Source of the DNA: Pseudarthrobacter sp. SSS035
Lineage (GTDB): Bacteria > Actinomycetota > Actinomycetes > Actinomycetales > Micrococcaceae
Length of the DNA: 64,000 nucleotides
NCBI RefSeq assembly: GCF_023273875.1
Contig: NZ_CP096882.1
Span: 2,108,001-2,172,000 of the forward strand
Direction of reading: 5' to 3'
Shown: one piece after another, positions 44,321 through 53,450 of the stretch
How positions within the stretch are numbered: the first letter of the stretch is position 1
How the letters are laid out: each line of letters opens with the position of its first letter
Program-made: the position numbers and the translations under genes
Notes under the pieces: generated by a model
Told to the model about the DNA's origin: nothing
Databases searched by the model: none
The model's input: only the letters and a program-made list of their open reading frames with translations

Positions 44321-44500
44321 GATTTCCCCTTGCAAGTTGCTGATTTTCGGAACGGAACGGTGTTCTTGGCAGCAACTATCCGGGACCGCTGGTGCGGGAT
44401 CAAAGGCCGCCGAAACGGTGCGATACCGGGAGTAACGGCAGTTCACCGGGCGACCGCGGCGGTCACAAACGAGACTGTGGGCCACCCCACCGCAGGCCGC

Positions 44501-44550
44501 AGAAATAACCCGGGTGCCGCCGTCGTTGTCCACAATGTGCCCGCCGCGAC
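44501..44550. repeat. Possible half copy of the roughly 100-bp intergenic palindrome
   Basis: GAAATAACCCGGGTGCCGCC followed by GTCGTTGTCCACAATGTGCC resembles the right half of the element at 45634-45734 (GGAATAACGCGG, GCCGCCGTCGTGGTCC). The left half is not recognisable. The surrounding gap 44321-44594 has no gene. Confidence 0.4.
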
Positions 44551-44594
44551 CCGGCCGGCCACCCTACGCAACGCATTGAAAGGCCGGCACCGAC

Positions 44595-45584
44595 GTGACG
44601 CTTCCCCTCTCCATCCTTGACCTGGCAACCATCGGCAAAGGCCAGACGGCGGCGGAAAGTTTCGCAGGCAGTGTGGCAATGGCACAGCGGGCGGAGGAGC
44701 TGGGCTACCGGCGGATCTGGTACGCCGAGCACCACAACATGTCCGCCATCGCGTCGTCGGCCACCAGCGTGCTGATCGCCCACGTGGCCGCCCACACCAA
44801 GACCATCAGGCTCGGCGCCGGCGGCGTCATGCTGCCCAACCACTCGCCGCTGACCATCGCCGAGCAGTTCGGCACCCTGGAAACGCTGCACCCCGGCCGG
44901 ATCGACCTCGGCCTGGGCCGCGCCCCCGGCAGCGACCAGAACACCATGCGCGCGCTGCGCCGGGACCCCATGTCCGCGGACACTTTCCCGCAGGACGTCC
45001 TGGAGCTGCAGGGCTACCTGACCGGTCCCACGCGGATCCAGGGCGTGGAGGCCACGCCCGGTAAGGGCACCAACGTCCCGCTGTACATCCTCGGATCGTC
45101 GCTGTTCGGCGCCCGCCTCGCCGCCCAACTGGGCCTGCCGTACGCCTTCGCCTCGCACTTCGCCCCCAACGCCCTGCAGGAGGCCGTGGCGCTCTACCGC
45201 AGCGAATTCAAGCCGTCGGCCCAGCTCGATGCCCCGCACGTGATCGCCGGCGTCAACGTGGTGGCCGCCGATACGGCTGCCGAAGCACAGGCGGCTTTCC
45301 GGGCCACCCTGCGCGCCCGCGTCTCGCTGTTCTTCGGCGGCGGGCGCGAGTTCACCGACGACGAAGCGGACATGATCCTGGACTCCCCGCAGGGCCAGCA
45401 CGTCTCGCAGATGATGACGTACTCGGCCATCGGCACCCCGGACGTTGTGAACGACTACCTCGAGGAGTTCGCCAAGCACTCCGACGCCGACGAGCTTATC
45501 GTGGCGCACCAGAACACAGGCACCGAGGCCAGGATCCGCTCCGTAGAGCTGCTGGCGGGGGTTGCCGGGCTGGCCCGGGTCTAG
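44595..45584 (+). CDS. LLM-class flavin-dependent oxidoreductase (MsnO8-like)
   Basis: 329 residues from a GTG. The luciferase-like core is AMAQRAEELGYRRIWYAEHH with NMSAIASSATSVLIAHVAA, then IRLGAGGVMLPNHSPLTIAE and HPGRIDLGLGRAPGSD, the signature of the short single-domain MsnO8 / alkanal-monooxygenase-like branch. It differs from the three LLM proteins of the ABC operon. The substrate is unknown. The end is followed by an intergenic palindrome and then the LacI operon. Confidence 0.9.
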   Translation: MTLPLSILDLATIGKGQTAAESFAGSVAMAQRAEELGYRRIWYAEHHNMSAIASSATSVLIAHVAAHTKTIRLGAGGVMLPNHSPLTIAEQFGTLETLHPGRIDLGLGRAPGSDQNTMRALRRDPMSADTFPQDVLELQGYLTGPTRIQGVEATPGKGTNVPLYILGSSLFGARLAAQLGLPYAFASHFAPNALQEAVALYRSEFKPSAQLDAPHVIAGVNVVAADTAAEAQAAFRATLRARVSLFFGGGREFTDDEADMILDSPQGQHVSQMMTYSAIGTPDVVNDYLEEFAKHSDADELIVAHQNTGTEARIRSVELLAGVAGLARV

Positions 45585-45633
45585 GTCCGGCAAAGGTTCA
45601 GACCGGCGCCACCGGCAAGCGGGGGACGCACGC

Positions 45634-45734
45634 GCGTCACGCCACGCACCCTTTTGGAAAGCCCGACGGCGGGGTCCCCCGGAATAACGCGGCGGGCGCC
45701 GCCGTCGTGGTCCAAAAGGCGTGCCCTGCGTGAC
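45634..45734. repeat. Intergenic imperfect palindrome, copy A
   Basis: About 101 bases from GCGTCACGCC to CCTGCGTGAC. Arms pair in blocks: GTCACGC with GCGTGAC, TTTTGGA with TCCAAAA, and CGACGGCG with CGCCGTCG, leaving a small G/C-rich centre. It shares ends, spacing and inner words with copy B at 53451-53550. It may act as a strong transcript end after the LLM gene or be a small non-autonomous element. Confidence 0.7.
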
Positions 45735-45798
45735 GGCGGAAGCCGGCCAGGACGGAACCAAGGCGGCCGCCGGAAATCATCAATGTGGCGGCGGGCCC

Positions 45799-45850
45799 TT
45801 GACATCCCTCAACTGAACCGGTTTAGTAGAGTCTACTGAACCGGTTCAGT
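45799..45850 (+). promoter_or_regulatory. Promoter with two LacI-type operators
   Basis: TTGACA (45799-45804) with TTTAGT (45822-45827) at 17 bases is a plausible promoter. ACTGAACCGGTTTAGT (45812-45827) and the perfect palindrome ACTGAACCGGTTCAGT (45835-45850) overlap and follow the -10 site, 23 bases apart. Central CG palindromes like AACCGGTT are typical of LacI-family sites. The arrangement implies repression of the LacI gene itself and the sugar operon behind it. Confidence 0.82.
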
Positions 45851-45891
45851 GGCGTGAGTCACGGGACCCGAAACCTGAAGGGCCCCACATC

Positions 45892-46929
45892 ATGGCAGTA
45901 ACCATCAGCGACGTCGCCCACGCGGCCGGCGTCAGCAAAGGTGCTGTCTCGTATGCGCTGAACAACCAGCCCGGCGTCAGCGACGCCACCCGGGGCCGGA
46001 TCCTCCAGGTCGCCAAAGAGCTTGGCTGGAAGCCGAGCCTCCGCGCCAAGGGCCTGTCCTCCGCGAAGGCCTACGCGCTGGGCCTGGTGGTGGCCCGCGA
46101 CCCGAAGCTCCTCGGCACGGACCCGTTCTTCCCGGCATTCATTGCGGGCATCGAAACCACCCTCGCCGAGCACGATTACACGCTGGTCCTGAGCGTTGCC
46201 ACCGCCCCCGGCGCCGAAGAGCGGGCCTACCGCAAACTGGCCGACGGCGGCCGCGTGGACGGCGTGATCCTGACCGATGTGCGGCACAACGATTCCCGGA
46301 TCGGCCTGCTGCGCGAGCTCAAGCTGCCGGCCGTGACGCTCAACAGGCCGGATTCGGACTCACCCTTCCCCGCGGTGTCCATGGATGACACGGACGGCAT
46401 CACGGCCGCCGTCGAACATCTTCTGGCCCTGGGCCACGTCCGGATCGGCCATGTGGGCGGCGCCCAGGAATACATCCACGGCCGCAGCCGCCGCCGGGCC
46501 TGGGAAGCGGCCATGGCCGCTGCCGGCCTGGCAGCGGATCTGTTCGCGGAGGCTGATTTCACGGCGCCCGGGGGAGTGGCTGCAACCGCGGAACTGCTCC
46601 GCCGGCCGGACCGCCCCACCGCGATTGTCTATGCGAACGACCTCATGGCCACGTCCGGCCAGTCCTTCGCACAGTCTCAGGGCCTGAACGTCCCGGGTGA
46701 CCTGTCAGTCACCGGCTACGACAACGCAGAGTTCACCCAGTACCTCAACCCACCCCTCACCACTATCTCCACTGACCCCATGCGCTGGGGCAGAGTTGCC
46801 GCGCAGGCCCTCCTGGACCAGCTCAACGGCACCCACTCCGGTGAGGACACGGACCTGCAGGCACCTTCCCTGCTGGTCCGCGCCTCCACCGGCCCGGCCC
46901 CATCCACAACCACCAAGCCAGCACCGTAG
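45892..46929 (+). CDS. LacI-family transcriptional repressor
   Basis: 345 residues. The helix-turn-helix and hinge are VTISDVAHAAGVSKGAVSYA with LNNQPGVSDATRGRIL and a hinge near KPSLRAKGLSS. The periplasmic-binding-like sensor domain follows, with LGLVVARDPKLLGTDPFFPA, GHVRIGHVGGAQEYIHGRS and a C-terminal SVTGYDNAEFTQYLNPPLTT. It heads the operon and sits directly behind the twin operators, so autoregulation and control of the ABC/GH130 genes by a sugar, perhaps a mannoside, is likely. Confidence 0.93.
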   Translation: MAVTISDVAHAAGVSKGAVSYALNNQPGVSDATRGRILQVAKELGWKPSLRAKGLSSAKAYALGLVVARDPKLLGTDPFFPAFIAGIETTLAEHDYTLVLSVATAPGAEERAYRKLADGGRVDGVILTDVRHNDSRIGLLRELKLPAVTLNRPDSDSPFPAVSMDDTDGITAAVEHLLALGHVRIGHVGGAQEYIHGRSRRRAWEAAMAAAGLAADLFAEADFTAPGGVAATAELLRRPDRPTAIVYANDLMATSGQSFAQSQGLNVPGDLSVTGYDNAEFTQYLNPPLTTISTDPMRWGRVAAQALLDQLNGTHSGEDTDLQAPSLLVRASTGPAPSTTTKPAP

Positions 46930-47002
46930 CAAGCCCCCAAGCAAGCAAAAAGCACACCAACCAGTCGCAGATCCCCACCGGGACCAGTACCAAGGAGTCG
47001 CA

Positions 47003-48304
47003 ATGAAGCGCTTTACCAAAGCCACGCGAATATTGTCAGTGGCCGCCCTGACCGTCATGGGGGCAGGCCTGGCTGCCTGCGGCGGCAGCGGAGGGGGTGG
47101 CGACGGCGGTTCCGCCACGTCCGCCAAGGGCCCCATCAAGATCTGGTACGCCAACAACGAGTTCGAGGTTAAGTGGGGCAAAGCCATGGTGGAATCCTGG
47201 AACTCCGCCCACCCCGATGAGAAGATCGATGCGCAGGAGATCCCTGCCGGCAAAAGCTCCGAAGAGGTCATCGGCGCAGCCATCACGGCCGGCAACGCCC
47301 CCTGCCTGGTCTTCAACACCGCGCCCGTGGCCGTACCGCAGTTCCAGAAGCAGGGCGGTTTGGTGGCCCTGGACGAATTCCCGGACGGGCTCCAGTACAT
47401 CAAGGACCGCACCGGTGACCTGGCGGACCAGTACAAGTCCGCGGACGGCAAGATGTACCAGCTGCCCTGGAAGTCCAATCCCGTTGTCCTCTTCTACAAC
47501 AAGGACATGTTTGCCAAGGCCGGGCTGGACCCGGAGAACCCGAAGCTGGGGACGCACCAGGAACTGCTGGACACCGCCCGGACCCTGGTGTCCTCCGGCG
47601 CTGCCACCAACGCCATGTGGCCCTCACCGGCCAGTGACTTCTTCCAAGCCTGGTTCGATTTCTACTCCTTCTATGCAGCCAACTCCGACGGCGCGCCGCT
47701 GGTGAAGGACGGCAAGGCCACGTTCGACAGCGAGGAGGGCAAGCAGGTCGCCACCATGTTCGAGACCCTCTACAAGGAGAACCTGGCCTCCAAGGAGGTC
47801 TACCAGGGCGATTCATTCGCCGAGGGCAAGGCGGCCATGTCCATGGCCGGTCCGTGGGCCATTGCCGCCTACAAGGACAAGGTGAACTGGGGCGCAGTCC
47901 CGGTCCCCGCTGCCGCCGCCAAGGCTGATGCCTCAACCTTCTCCGACGCGAAGAATGTGGCCATGTACTCGGCTTGCGAGAACCAGGGCACCGCCTGGGA
48001 GGTCATGAAGTTCGCCACCAGCCAGGAGCAGGACGGCAAGCTGCTGACCGACACCGGCCAGATGCCCATGCGCAAGGACCTTCCCACGGTCTACGCGGAC
48101 TACTTCGCCAAGAACCCGGCGTACACCCAGTTCGCCGAGCAGGCTGCGCGGACTGTGGAGGTCCCCAACGTCGCCAACTCGGTTGAAGTCTGGCAGACCT
48201 TCCGCACCGCCTACGCCAAGGCCGTGATCTTCGGGAACGAAAGCATCGACACCGCGTTCAAGGACGCGGCGGACAAGATCAACCAACTGGTAGCCCAGAA
48301 GTAG
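47003..48304 (+). CDS. Sugar ABC transporter substrate-binding lipoprotein
   Basis: 433 residues from the ATG at 47003, preceded by AAGGAG; the frame reads back into the lacI gene but this start gives the signal peptide. Lipobox LAAC (Cys26) followed by a Gly-rich linker. Family-1 carbohydrate-binding features: IWYANNEFEVKWGKAMVESW, LPWKSNPVVLFYNKDMFAKA and FAEGKAAMSMAGPWAIAAYK. It lies outside the membrane and feeds the two permeases that follow. The sugar is inferred from the GH130 gene downstream. Confidence 0.94.
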   Translation: MKRFTKATRILSVAALTVMGAGLAACGGSGGGGDGGSATSAKGPIKIWYANNEFEVKWGKAMVESWNSAHPDEKIDAQEIPAGKSSEEVIGAAITAGNAPCLVFNTAPVAVPQFQKQGGLVALDEFPDGLQYIKDRTGDLADQYKSADGKMYQLPWKSNPVVLFYNKDMFAKAGLDPENPKLGTHQELLDTARTLVSSGAATNAMWPSPASDFFQAWFDFYSFYAANSDGAPLVKDGKATFDSEEGKQVATMFETLYKENLASKEVYQGDSFAEGKAAMSMAGPWAIAAYKDKVNWGAVPVPAAAAKADASTFSDAKNVAMYSACENQGTAWEVMKFATSQEQDGKLLTDTGQMPMRKDLPTVYADYFAKNPAYTQFAEQAARTVEVPNVANSVEVWQTFRTAYAKAVIFGNESIDTAFKDAADKINQLVAQK

Positions 48305-48316
48305 CGGTGACCCCCA

Positions 48317-49282
48317 ATGTCACTCCGCTCTTCTAGTGGGAACCCCGTCACGGGGAAACCGGCTGGTGGAACGGCGGACCGGCGGCTGGTGCCCAGGAAG
48401 CGTAAGAACTTCCTGGGCCCCCAGCCGCTGGGCCTGCTGTTCAGCGCCCCCTACGTCATCTACGTGCTGGCCGTCCTGGCGTTCCCTCTCGGCTACGCCG
48501 TCTACATTTCCTTCCACGATTTCTTCTTTACGGCACCACGGGTCAAGGTGGACCGGCCGTTTGTAGGGTTCGACAACTACATCACCGTCCTCTCAGACCC
48601 CGCCGTCCAGCGTTCGTTCCTGAACATCGGCGTTTTCATGATCATTAACGTCCCGTTAACGGTGGGCCTGTCCCTGCTGCTGGCCAACGCACTGAACCGC
48701 ATCACCCGGTTCAAGACGTTCTTCCGCCTCAGCTACTACGTCCCGTACGTGACGGCGAGCGTCGCCGTCGTCGGGGTCTGGCTGTTCCTGTTCCAGCAAA
48801 ACGGGCTGCTGAACACGGGGCTGGGGCCCCTGGCCCCAGCCCCGTCCTGGCTGGTGAATTCGTGGCTGGCCATGCCCACCGTGGCCCTGTACGTGACGTG
48901 GAAACAGTTGGGATTCTTCATCCTGCTCTACCTCGCGGCGCTGCAGAACATCCCCGATGAGCTGTACGAATCAGCATCCGTGGACGGCGGCAACAAGTGG
49001 GTCCAGTTCTGGAACATCACCGTTCCCGGCGTCCGGCCCGCCAGCGTCCTGGTCACGCTGCTGGCCACCATCACCGGCGCGAACCTCTTCACCGAGCCGT
49101 ACCTGCTGACCGGCGGCGGCGGTCCGGACGGGGCCTCGGCCTCCCCGGTGTTCATCATGTACCAGCGGGGCCTCCTGCAGGGGAACCCCGACGTCGCGGC
49201 CGCACTGGGTGTGGTGCTGGTGATCGGCGTCCTGCTGATCGCCCTGATCCAGAAACGCCTCGTGGGCGGGAAGGAGGACTGA
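48317..49282 (+). CDS. Sugar ABC transporter permease (MalF-type)
   Basis: 321 residues with six membrane helices. LGLLFSAPYVIYVLAVLAFP starts the membrane part; the cytoplasmic EAA loop is IPDELYESASVDGGNKWVQF followed by WNITVPGVRPAS. The pattern matches MalF-like permeases of the CUT1 family. It is separated from the binding protein by 12 bases and from the second permease by 2. Confidence 0.94.
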   Translation: MSLRSSSGNPVTGKPAGGTADRRLVPRKRKNFLGPQPLGLLFSAPYVIYVLAVLAFPLGYAVYISFHDFFFTAPRVKVDRPFVGFDNYITVLSDPAVQRSFLNIGVFMIINVPLTVGLSLLLANALNRITRFKTFFRLSYYVPYVTASVAVVGVWLFLFQQNGLLNTGLGPLAPAPSWLVNSWLAMPTVALYVTWKQLGFFILLYLAALQNIPDELYESASVDGGNKWVQFWNITVPGVRPASVLVTLLATITGANLFTEPYLLTGGGGPDGASASPVFIMYQRGLLQGNPDVAAALGVVLVIGVLLIALIQKRLVGGKED

Positions 49283-49284
49283 GA

Positions 49285-50217
49285 ATGTCCGTCACCAACG
49301 CACAAAACGCCAAGAACGACGACGACGCCAGCCGGCGTCCGGAACCACCGGAACCTGTCCTTCGTCCCGACTCGGGCGTCGAAAAGCGCCGCAACCTGGG
49401 CGTGGGCAGCTTCATCCTGCTGGGCGTGGGCGCCTTCGTGTTCCTCTTCCCGTTCTACTACATGCTCATCGGTTCGCTCCAGACAGCCCCGGACACGTCA
49501 ATTTTCGGCGCGTTTCCCAATCCGGCCAACATCACCGGGGCGAACTATGTGCAGATCAACGAGTCCATCAACCTGTTCCGCGGCCTGCTCAACTCCGGCA
49601 TCTTCACCGGCGGAGTCATCTTCTTCACGGTGGTTTTCGGGCTGCTGGTGGGCTATGCCCTGGCGCAGATGAAGTTCCGTGGCCGCGGCGTGGTGTTCGG
49701 CATGATGCTGCTGGTGCAGATGATCCCGTTCCAGCTGCTGCTCATCCCGCTCTACGTCATGATCGTGCGCGATTACGGCCTGGCGGACAGCTTCCTGGGC
49801 ATGATCCTGCCGTTCGCCATCAACTCCACGGCGGTGTTTGTGTTCCGCCAGTACTTCCTCCAGCTGCCCTCAACCCTGTTTGAGGCGGCCCGGATCGACG
49901 GCGCCTCGGAACTGCGGATACTGTGGCAGATCGCCATCCCGCTGGTCCGTCCGGCCATTGTCACCGCGGTGCTGCTGACCTTCATCGGCCCGTGGAACGA
50001 GTTCCTGTGGCCGTTCCTGGTCACCAAGGAGCAGTCCCTGCAGCCCCTGGCCGTGTCCCTGGCCAACTTCATCTCCAACATCGCCGGCCAGGCCGGCAAC
50101 CCGTTTGGCGCCATCCTTGCCGGTGCCTGCGTCCTGGCGGCGCCCGCCGTCGCGCTGTTCATTTTCTTCCAGCGCCAGTTCATTTCCACCAATATCGGTT
50201 CCAGCGTAAAGGGCTAA
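49285..50217 (+). CDS. Sugar ABC transporter permease (MalG-type)
   Basis: 310 residues from the ATG at 49285 with AAGGAGG close upstream; the longer open frame runs into the preceding permease and is not used. GVGAFVFLFPFYYMLIGSLQ is the first helix, and the EAA loop is TLFEAARIDGASELRILWQI followed by AIPLVRPAI. It pairs with the MalF-type gene. No ATPase gene follows, so a shared MsmK/UgpC-type ATPase elsewhere must serve, a common pattern in actinobacterial CUT1 systems. Confidence 0.94.
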   Translation: MSVTNAQNAKNDDDASRRPEPPEPVLRPDSGVEKRRNLGVGSFILLGVGAFVFLFPFYYMLIGSLQTAPDTSIFGAFPNPANITGANYVQINESINLFRGLLNSGIFTGGVIFFTVVFGLLVGYALAQMKFRGRGVVFGMMLLVQMIPFQLLLIPLYVMIVRDYGLADSFLGMILPFAINSTAVFVFRQYFLQLPSTLFEAARIDGASELRILWQIAIPLVRPAIVTAVLLTFIGPWNEFLWPFLVTKEQSLQPLAVSLANFISNIAGQAGNPFGAILAGACVLAAPAVALFIFFQRQFISTNIGSSVKG

Positions 50218-50220
50218 TCA

Positions 50221-51306
50221 ATGACTTCCCCCCACACTTCAGCACTCCCCACTGTCCCGTTCACCCTCACCCGCGCCGGCGTCATCATGACCCCGGAGCC
50301 CGGCAACGACTTCGAGGCCGAGGGTGTCCTCAACCCCGCCAGCGGCCGCGGCCCGGACGGCGAGCTGTACCTGCTGCCGCGGCTTGTGGCCACGGGCAAC
50401 GTGTCCCGCGTGGGTCTCGCCAAAGTGGTCATCAACGACGACGGCGTGCCCACCGGAGTGGAGCGCGAGGGCGTGGTCCTGGCTCCGGACGAGGGCTGGG
50501 AACGCGGCATGAACAACGCCGGTACCGAGGATCCGCGCACCACCTGGGTACCCGCCCTGGGCAAGCACCTCATGACCTACGTGGCCTACGGCCCGCTGGG
50601 TCCCCGCCTCGCCTTCGCCCACTCCGAGGACCTCCGGAACTGGGACCGCCTGGGCCCGTGCTTCTTTGAGTACCAGGCCGATCTCTCCATGGATCTGAAC
50701 CTGTTTCCCAACAAGGACGCGGTGTTCTTCCCGGAGCCGGTGAACGACCCCGACGGCGTGCCCTCCTACGCCATGCTGCACCGCCCCATGTGGGACCTGG
50801 GCTGGATCCGTCCCGGCGAAGGCGAGCACCTGCCCGCCGGCGTAACGGACAACCGCCCCGGCATCTGGATCTCCTACGTGGCTGTGGCCGACGTCGAGCG
50901 CGACCTGCGCAACCTGGTCCACATGGGCAAGCACCGGCTGGTGGCCCTCAGCGAGTTCCCGTTCGAGGAACTGAAGATCGGTGGCGGCCCGCCCCCCATC
51001 CGCGTGGACGAAGGCTGGCTCCTGATCCACCACGGCGTGGCCGGCAAGATGGCCGCTTCTGCCTTCGAGCAGCAGCAGAACGTCAACTACACCGCGGCGG
51101 CCATGATCCTGTCCGCCGAGGACCCGTCCAAGGTCATCGCCCGCAGCGACAAGCCGTTGTTGGCGCCGGAAACCGAGGATGAGATTTCGGGGATCGTGCC
51201 CAACGTGGTGTTCCCCACCGCGATCGAAAAAATCGGCGACCAGCTGTTTGTGTTTTACGGGATGGCGGACTCCAAAATCGGTGTCGCCAAACTGGACCGG
51301 GTCTGA
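50221..51306 (+). CDS. Glycoside hydrolase family 130 protein (mannoside phosphorylase/hydrolase type)
   Basis: 361 residues forming a five-bladed propeller in this family. Hallmarks are NNAGTEDPRTTWV (catalytic-site Asp in E-D-P-R), LSMDLNLFPNKDAVFFPEPV and GGGPPPIRVDEGWLLIHHGV, followed by YFTA-like YTAAAMIL and GIVPNVVFPTA. No signal peptide, so it acts in the cytoplasm on the imported oligosaccharide. Members are inverting phosphorylases or hydrolases acting on beta-mannosides; which one cannot be told. The start lies 3 bases after the permease stop. Confidence 0.9.
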   Translation: MTSPHTSALPTVPFTLTRAGVIMTPEPGNDFEAEGVLNPASGRGPDGELYLLPRLVATGNVSRVGLAKVVINDDGVPTGVEREGVVLAPDEGWERGMNNAGTEDPRTTWVPALGKHLMTYVAYGPLGPRLAFAHSEDLRNWDRLGPCFFEYQADLSMDLNLFPNKDAVFFPEPVNDPDGVPSYAMLHRPMWDLGWIRPGEGEHLPAGVTDNRPGIWISYVAVADVERDLRNLVHMGKHRLVALSEFPFEELKIGGGPPPIRVDEGWLLIHHGVAGKMAASAFEQQQNVNYTAAAMILSAEDPSKVIARSDKPLLAPETEDEISGIVPNVVFPTAIEKIGDQLFVFYGMADSKIGVAKLDRV

Positions 51307-51308
51307 CG

Positions 51309-53417
51309 GTGCTGGCTTCACCGAAGGCCACACGGCCGGTGGTGACGGCGGTGGCCGTTTCCCTGCTGGCTGTTTCGCTGCAGGCAGGTGCCGTCACGGC
51401 GGCCCCTGCCGCGCCGCCGTCGTCCGCCACTGCGCACACTGCACCGGCGGCACCCGTCCTGGCACCCGCATTGGCCGACGGCGGGAGCCTGACCAACCTG
51501 GACCACCTGGACTTCCTGCTGGACACGGTTCCGCTGGCTCCGGTGGCCGGGCACACCACCTACCAGCTGGAGCAGGACCCCGAAGCGGAAGCGCCGTGGA
51601 CCTACGCCGACAAGAACGACGACGGCAGTTATGACCGTGTGGGCGGCGGGGACCTGGACCCGGCCACGGGTGACTGGACCCAGGGCGCCTACAACGCGGA
51701 CGATATTGCCCGCACCGCCGTTGTATACCTGCGGCACTGGAAGCAGACCGGGGACCCGGCGAGCAAGGAGCACGCCTTCCAGAACCTCCGTACGCTCACC
51801 TACCTGCAAACGGTGGACGGCCGGAACGCCGGCAACGTCATCCTCTGGCAGCAGACGGATGGCAGCCTGAACCCCAGCGCCATTCCCGTGGAACTGCCGG
51901 ATCCGTCCGACTCCGCGGAATCATACTGGCTGGCCCGCACGGTGTGGGCCCTCGGCGAAGGCTTCGCCGGGTTTGCCGAGTCCGATCCGGAGTTCGCCGC
52001 GTTCCTGCAGGACCGGCTGCACCTGTCCCTGGGAGCCCTGAACCGCCAGTCCCTCGCCAAGTACGGCACGTTCGACACCGCCGACGGCGTCAAGGTCCCG
52101 GCCTGGCTGATCGCCGGCGGCGCGGATGCCTCCGCCGAGGCCGTGCTGGGCCTGGCCGCTTATGTGGAGACCGTTCCGTCCGATGCCGTGGCCACCACGG
52201 CGCTGTCCCGGCTGAGCGAGGGCGTGGCGGCGATGTCTTCCGGATCGGCCACGCAATGGCCGTTCGGCGCGATCATGCCGTGGAACAAGTCCCAGAGCCT
52301 CTGGCATGCGTGGGGCGGCATGGCCCCGGCCGCTGTGGCCACCGCGTCCACTGTCCTGGACCGGCCCGACCTGCTGACGGCAGCCGTGAAGGACACCGCG
52401 CAGTTCACGCCGCAGCTGCTCGCAGCAGGCGGACCGGACAACGCCTGGAGCCCCGCTCCCGGCGAGGCGCAGATCGCGTACGGCGTGGACTCCCGCGTCC
52501 AAAGCCTGGTGGCGACGGCGGAAGCCGCTGACGCCCCGGGCCTCCTGGACGTAGCGGCCATCGCTGCCGGCTGGTTCTTCGGCGCCAACCCCAACGGCGC
52601 CCCCGCGTACAACCCGGCCACCGGCACGGCCATCGACGGGATCGAAACGGACGGCCGGATCAACCCCAACTCCGGCGCCGAATCCACCATCCATGCCCTG
52701 CTGACCATGCTGGCCCTCGACGCCGACCCGGAACTCCGGGCCAAGGCCTTGGGGATCAGCGTGACCGAAGGGACCAACGGGCTCAACGTGGTGGAAGCCG
52801 AAGCCGGTACCATCACGGGCAACGGCACCGTGGTCCGCCCGCCGTCGTCCTGGACCGGCGAAGCGAATATATCCGGCGGGGCATATGTCGACCTGAACGC
52901 CGGCGGCAGCCTCTCCATCCCGTTGCCGGCAACGGACCAGCCCAGCAACATCTTCCCCATCGTGAACCAGGCAATTGCGCCCTCGGGCACCACCACCTGG
53001 ACCTCGGCCAAGGGACCGCTGGGCACCACGGCCAACGGCGGGGCAGGGGCGCAGGGCATCACCGACGCCCCCGGCATCCTCATCCCGCTCACGCTCAGGC
53101 GCTCCCTGGCTGCCGGACTGACGTCGGTCACCGCCGGCACCGACGGCCACGCGGCACTGGACGCACTCCTGGTCCAGCCGCTGATCTCCACGGTGCGGGT
53201 CTCCGGTTCCGGCGGCGAGTCCACGCTGTACGTCAGCGCGGCCAAGTCCGTCACGGTCCAGGAGTTGGCCGTGCCGGAAGGCTTTGTGCTGGTCCAGCGC
53301 CAGTACGATTCCGCCGGCCAGCCGGTCAAGGGCTCCAACGACAGCGCCGGCAGCACGTCCGGACGCGTCACGGTGGCCCCGGGCGGCTTCACGATGGTAA
53401 CGCTGACCGCCGGGTGA
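51309..53417 (+). CDS. Large secreted protein with an alpha/alpha-barrel-like domain, possible glycoside hydrolase
   Basis: 702 residues from a GTG two bases after the GH130 stop. An N-terminal signal peptide (TAVAVSLLAVSLQAGAVTAA, cleavage near AAPAAP) shows export; no lipobox is seen. Residues about 60-440 contain repeated helical pairs with aromatic residues (DIARTAVVYLRHWKQTGDPA, YWLARTVWALGEGFAGFA, MPWNKSQSLWHAWGGMAPAA), like an (alpha/alpha)6 toroid of GH9/GH127-like enzymes. A conserved AGWFFGANPNG occurs near 420, a motif found at the end of GH9-like folds. The C-terminal 220 residues are beta-rich and may form carbohydrate-binding modules. I do not identify a family. Its position suggests it releases sugars for this operon. 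Confidence 0.7.
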   Translation: MLASPKATRPVVTAVAVSLLAVSLQAGAVTAAPAAPPSSATAHTAPAAPVLAPALADGGSLTNLDHLDFLLDTVPLAPVAGHTTYQLEQDPEAEAPWTYADKNDDGSYDRVGGGDLDPATGDWTQGAYNADDIARTAVVYLRHWKQTGDPASKEHAFQNLRTLTYLQTVDGRNAGNVILWQQTDGSLNPSAIPVELPDPSDSAESYWLARTVWALGEGFAGFAESDPEFAAFLQDRLHLSLGALNRQSLAKYGTFDTADGVKVPAWLIAGGADASAEAVLGLAAYVETVPSDAVATTALSRLSEGVAAMSSGSATQWPFGAIMPWNKSQSLWHAWGGMAPAAVATASTVLDRPDLLTAAVKDTAQFTPQLLAAGGPDNAWSPAPGEAQIAYGVDSRVQSLVATAEAADAPGLLDVAAIAAGWFFGANPNGAPAYNPATGTAIDGIETDGRINPNSGAESTIHALLTMLALDADPELRAKALGISVTEGTNGLNVVEAEAGTITGNGTVVRPPSSWTGEANISGGAYVDLNAGGSLSIPLPATDQPSNIFPIVNQAIAPSGTTTWTSAKGPLGTTANGGAGAQGITDAPGILIPLTLRRSLAAGLTSVTAGTDGHAALDALLVQPLISTVRVSGSGGESTLYVSAAKSVTVQELAVPEGFVLVQRQYDSAGQPVKGSNDSAGSTSGRVTVAPGGFTMVTLTAG

Positions 53418-53450
53418 CCGTGGCGGGCTGACGCTGATGCCAACGGACCG

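Noticed and set aside
46697..47002. N-terminal extension of the sugar-binding protein
   Set aside because: It overlaps the lacI gene in another frame; the ATG at 47003 has AAGGAG and begins a normal lipoprotein signal.
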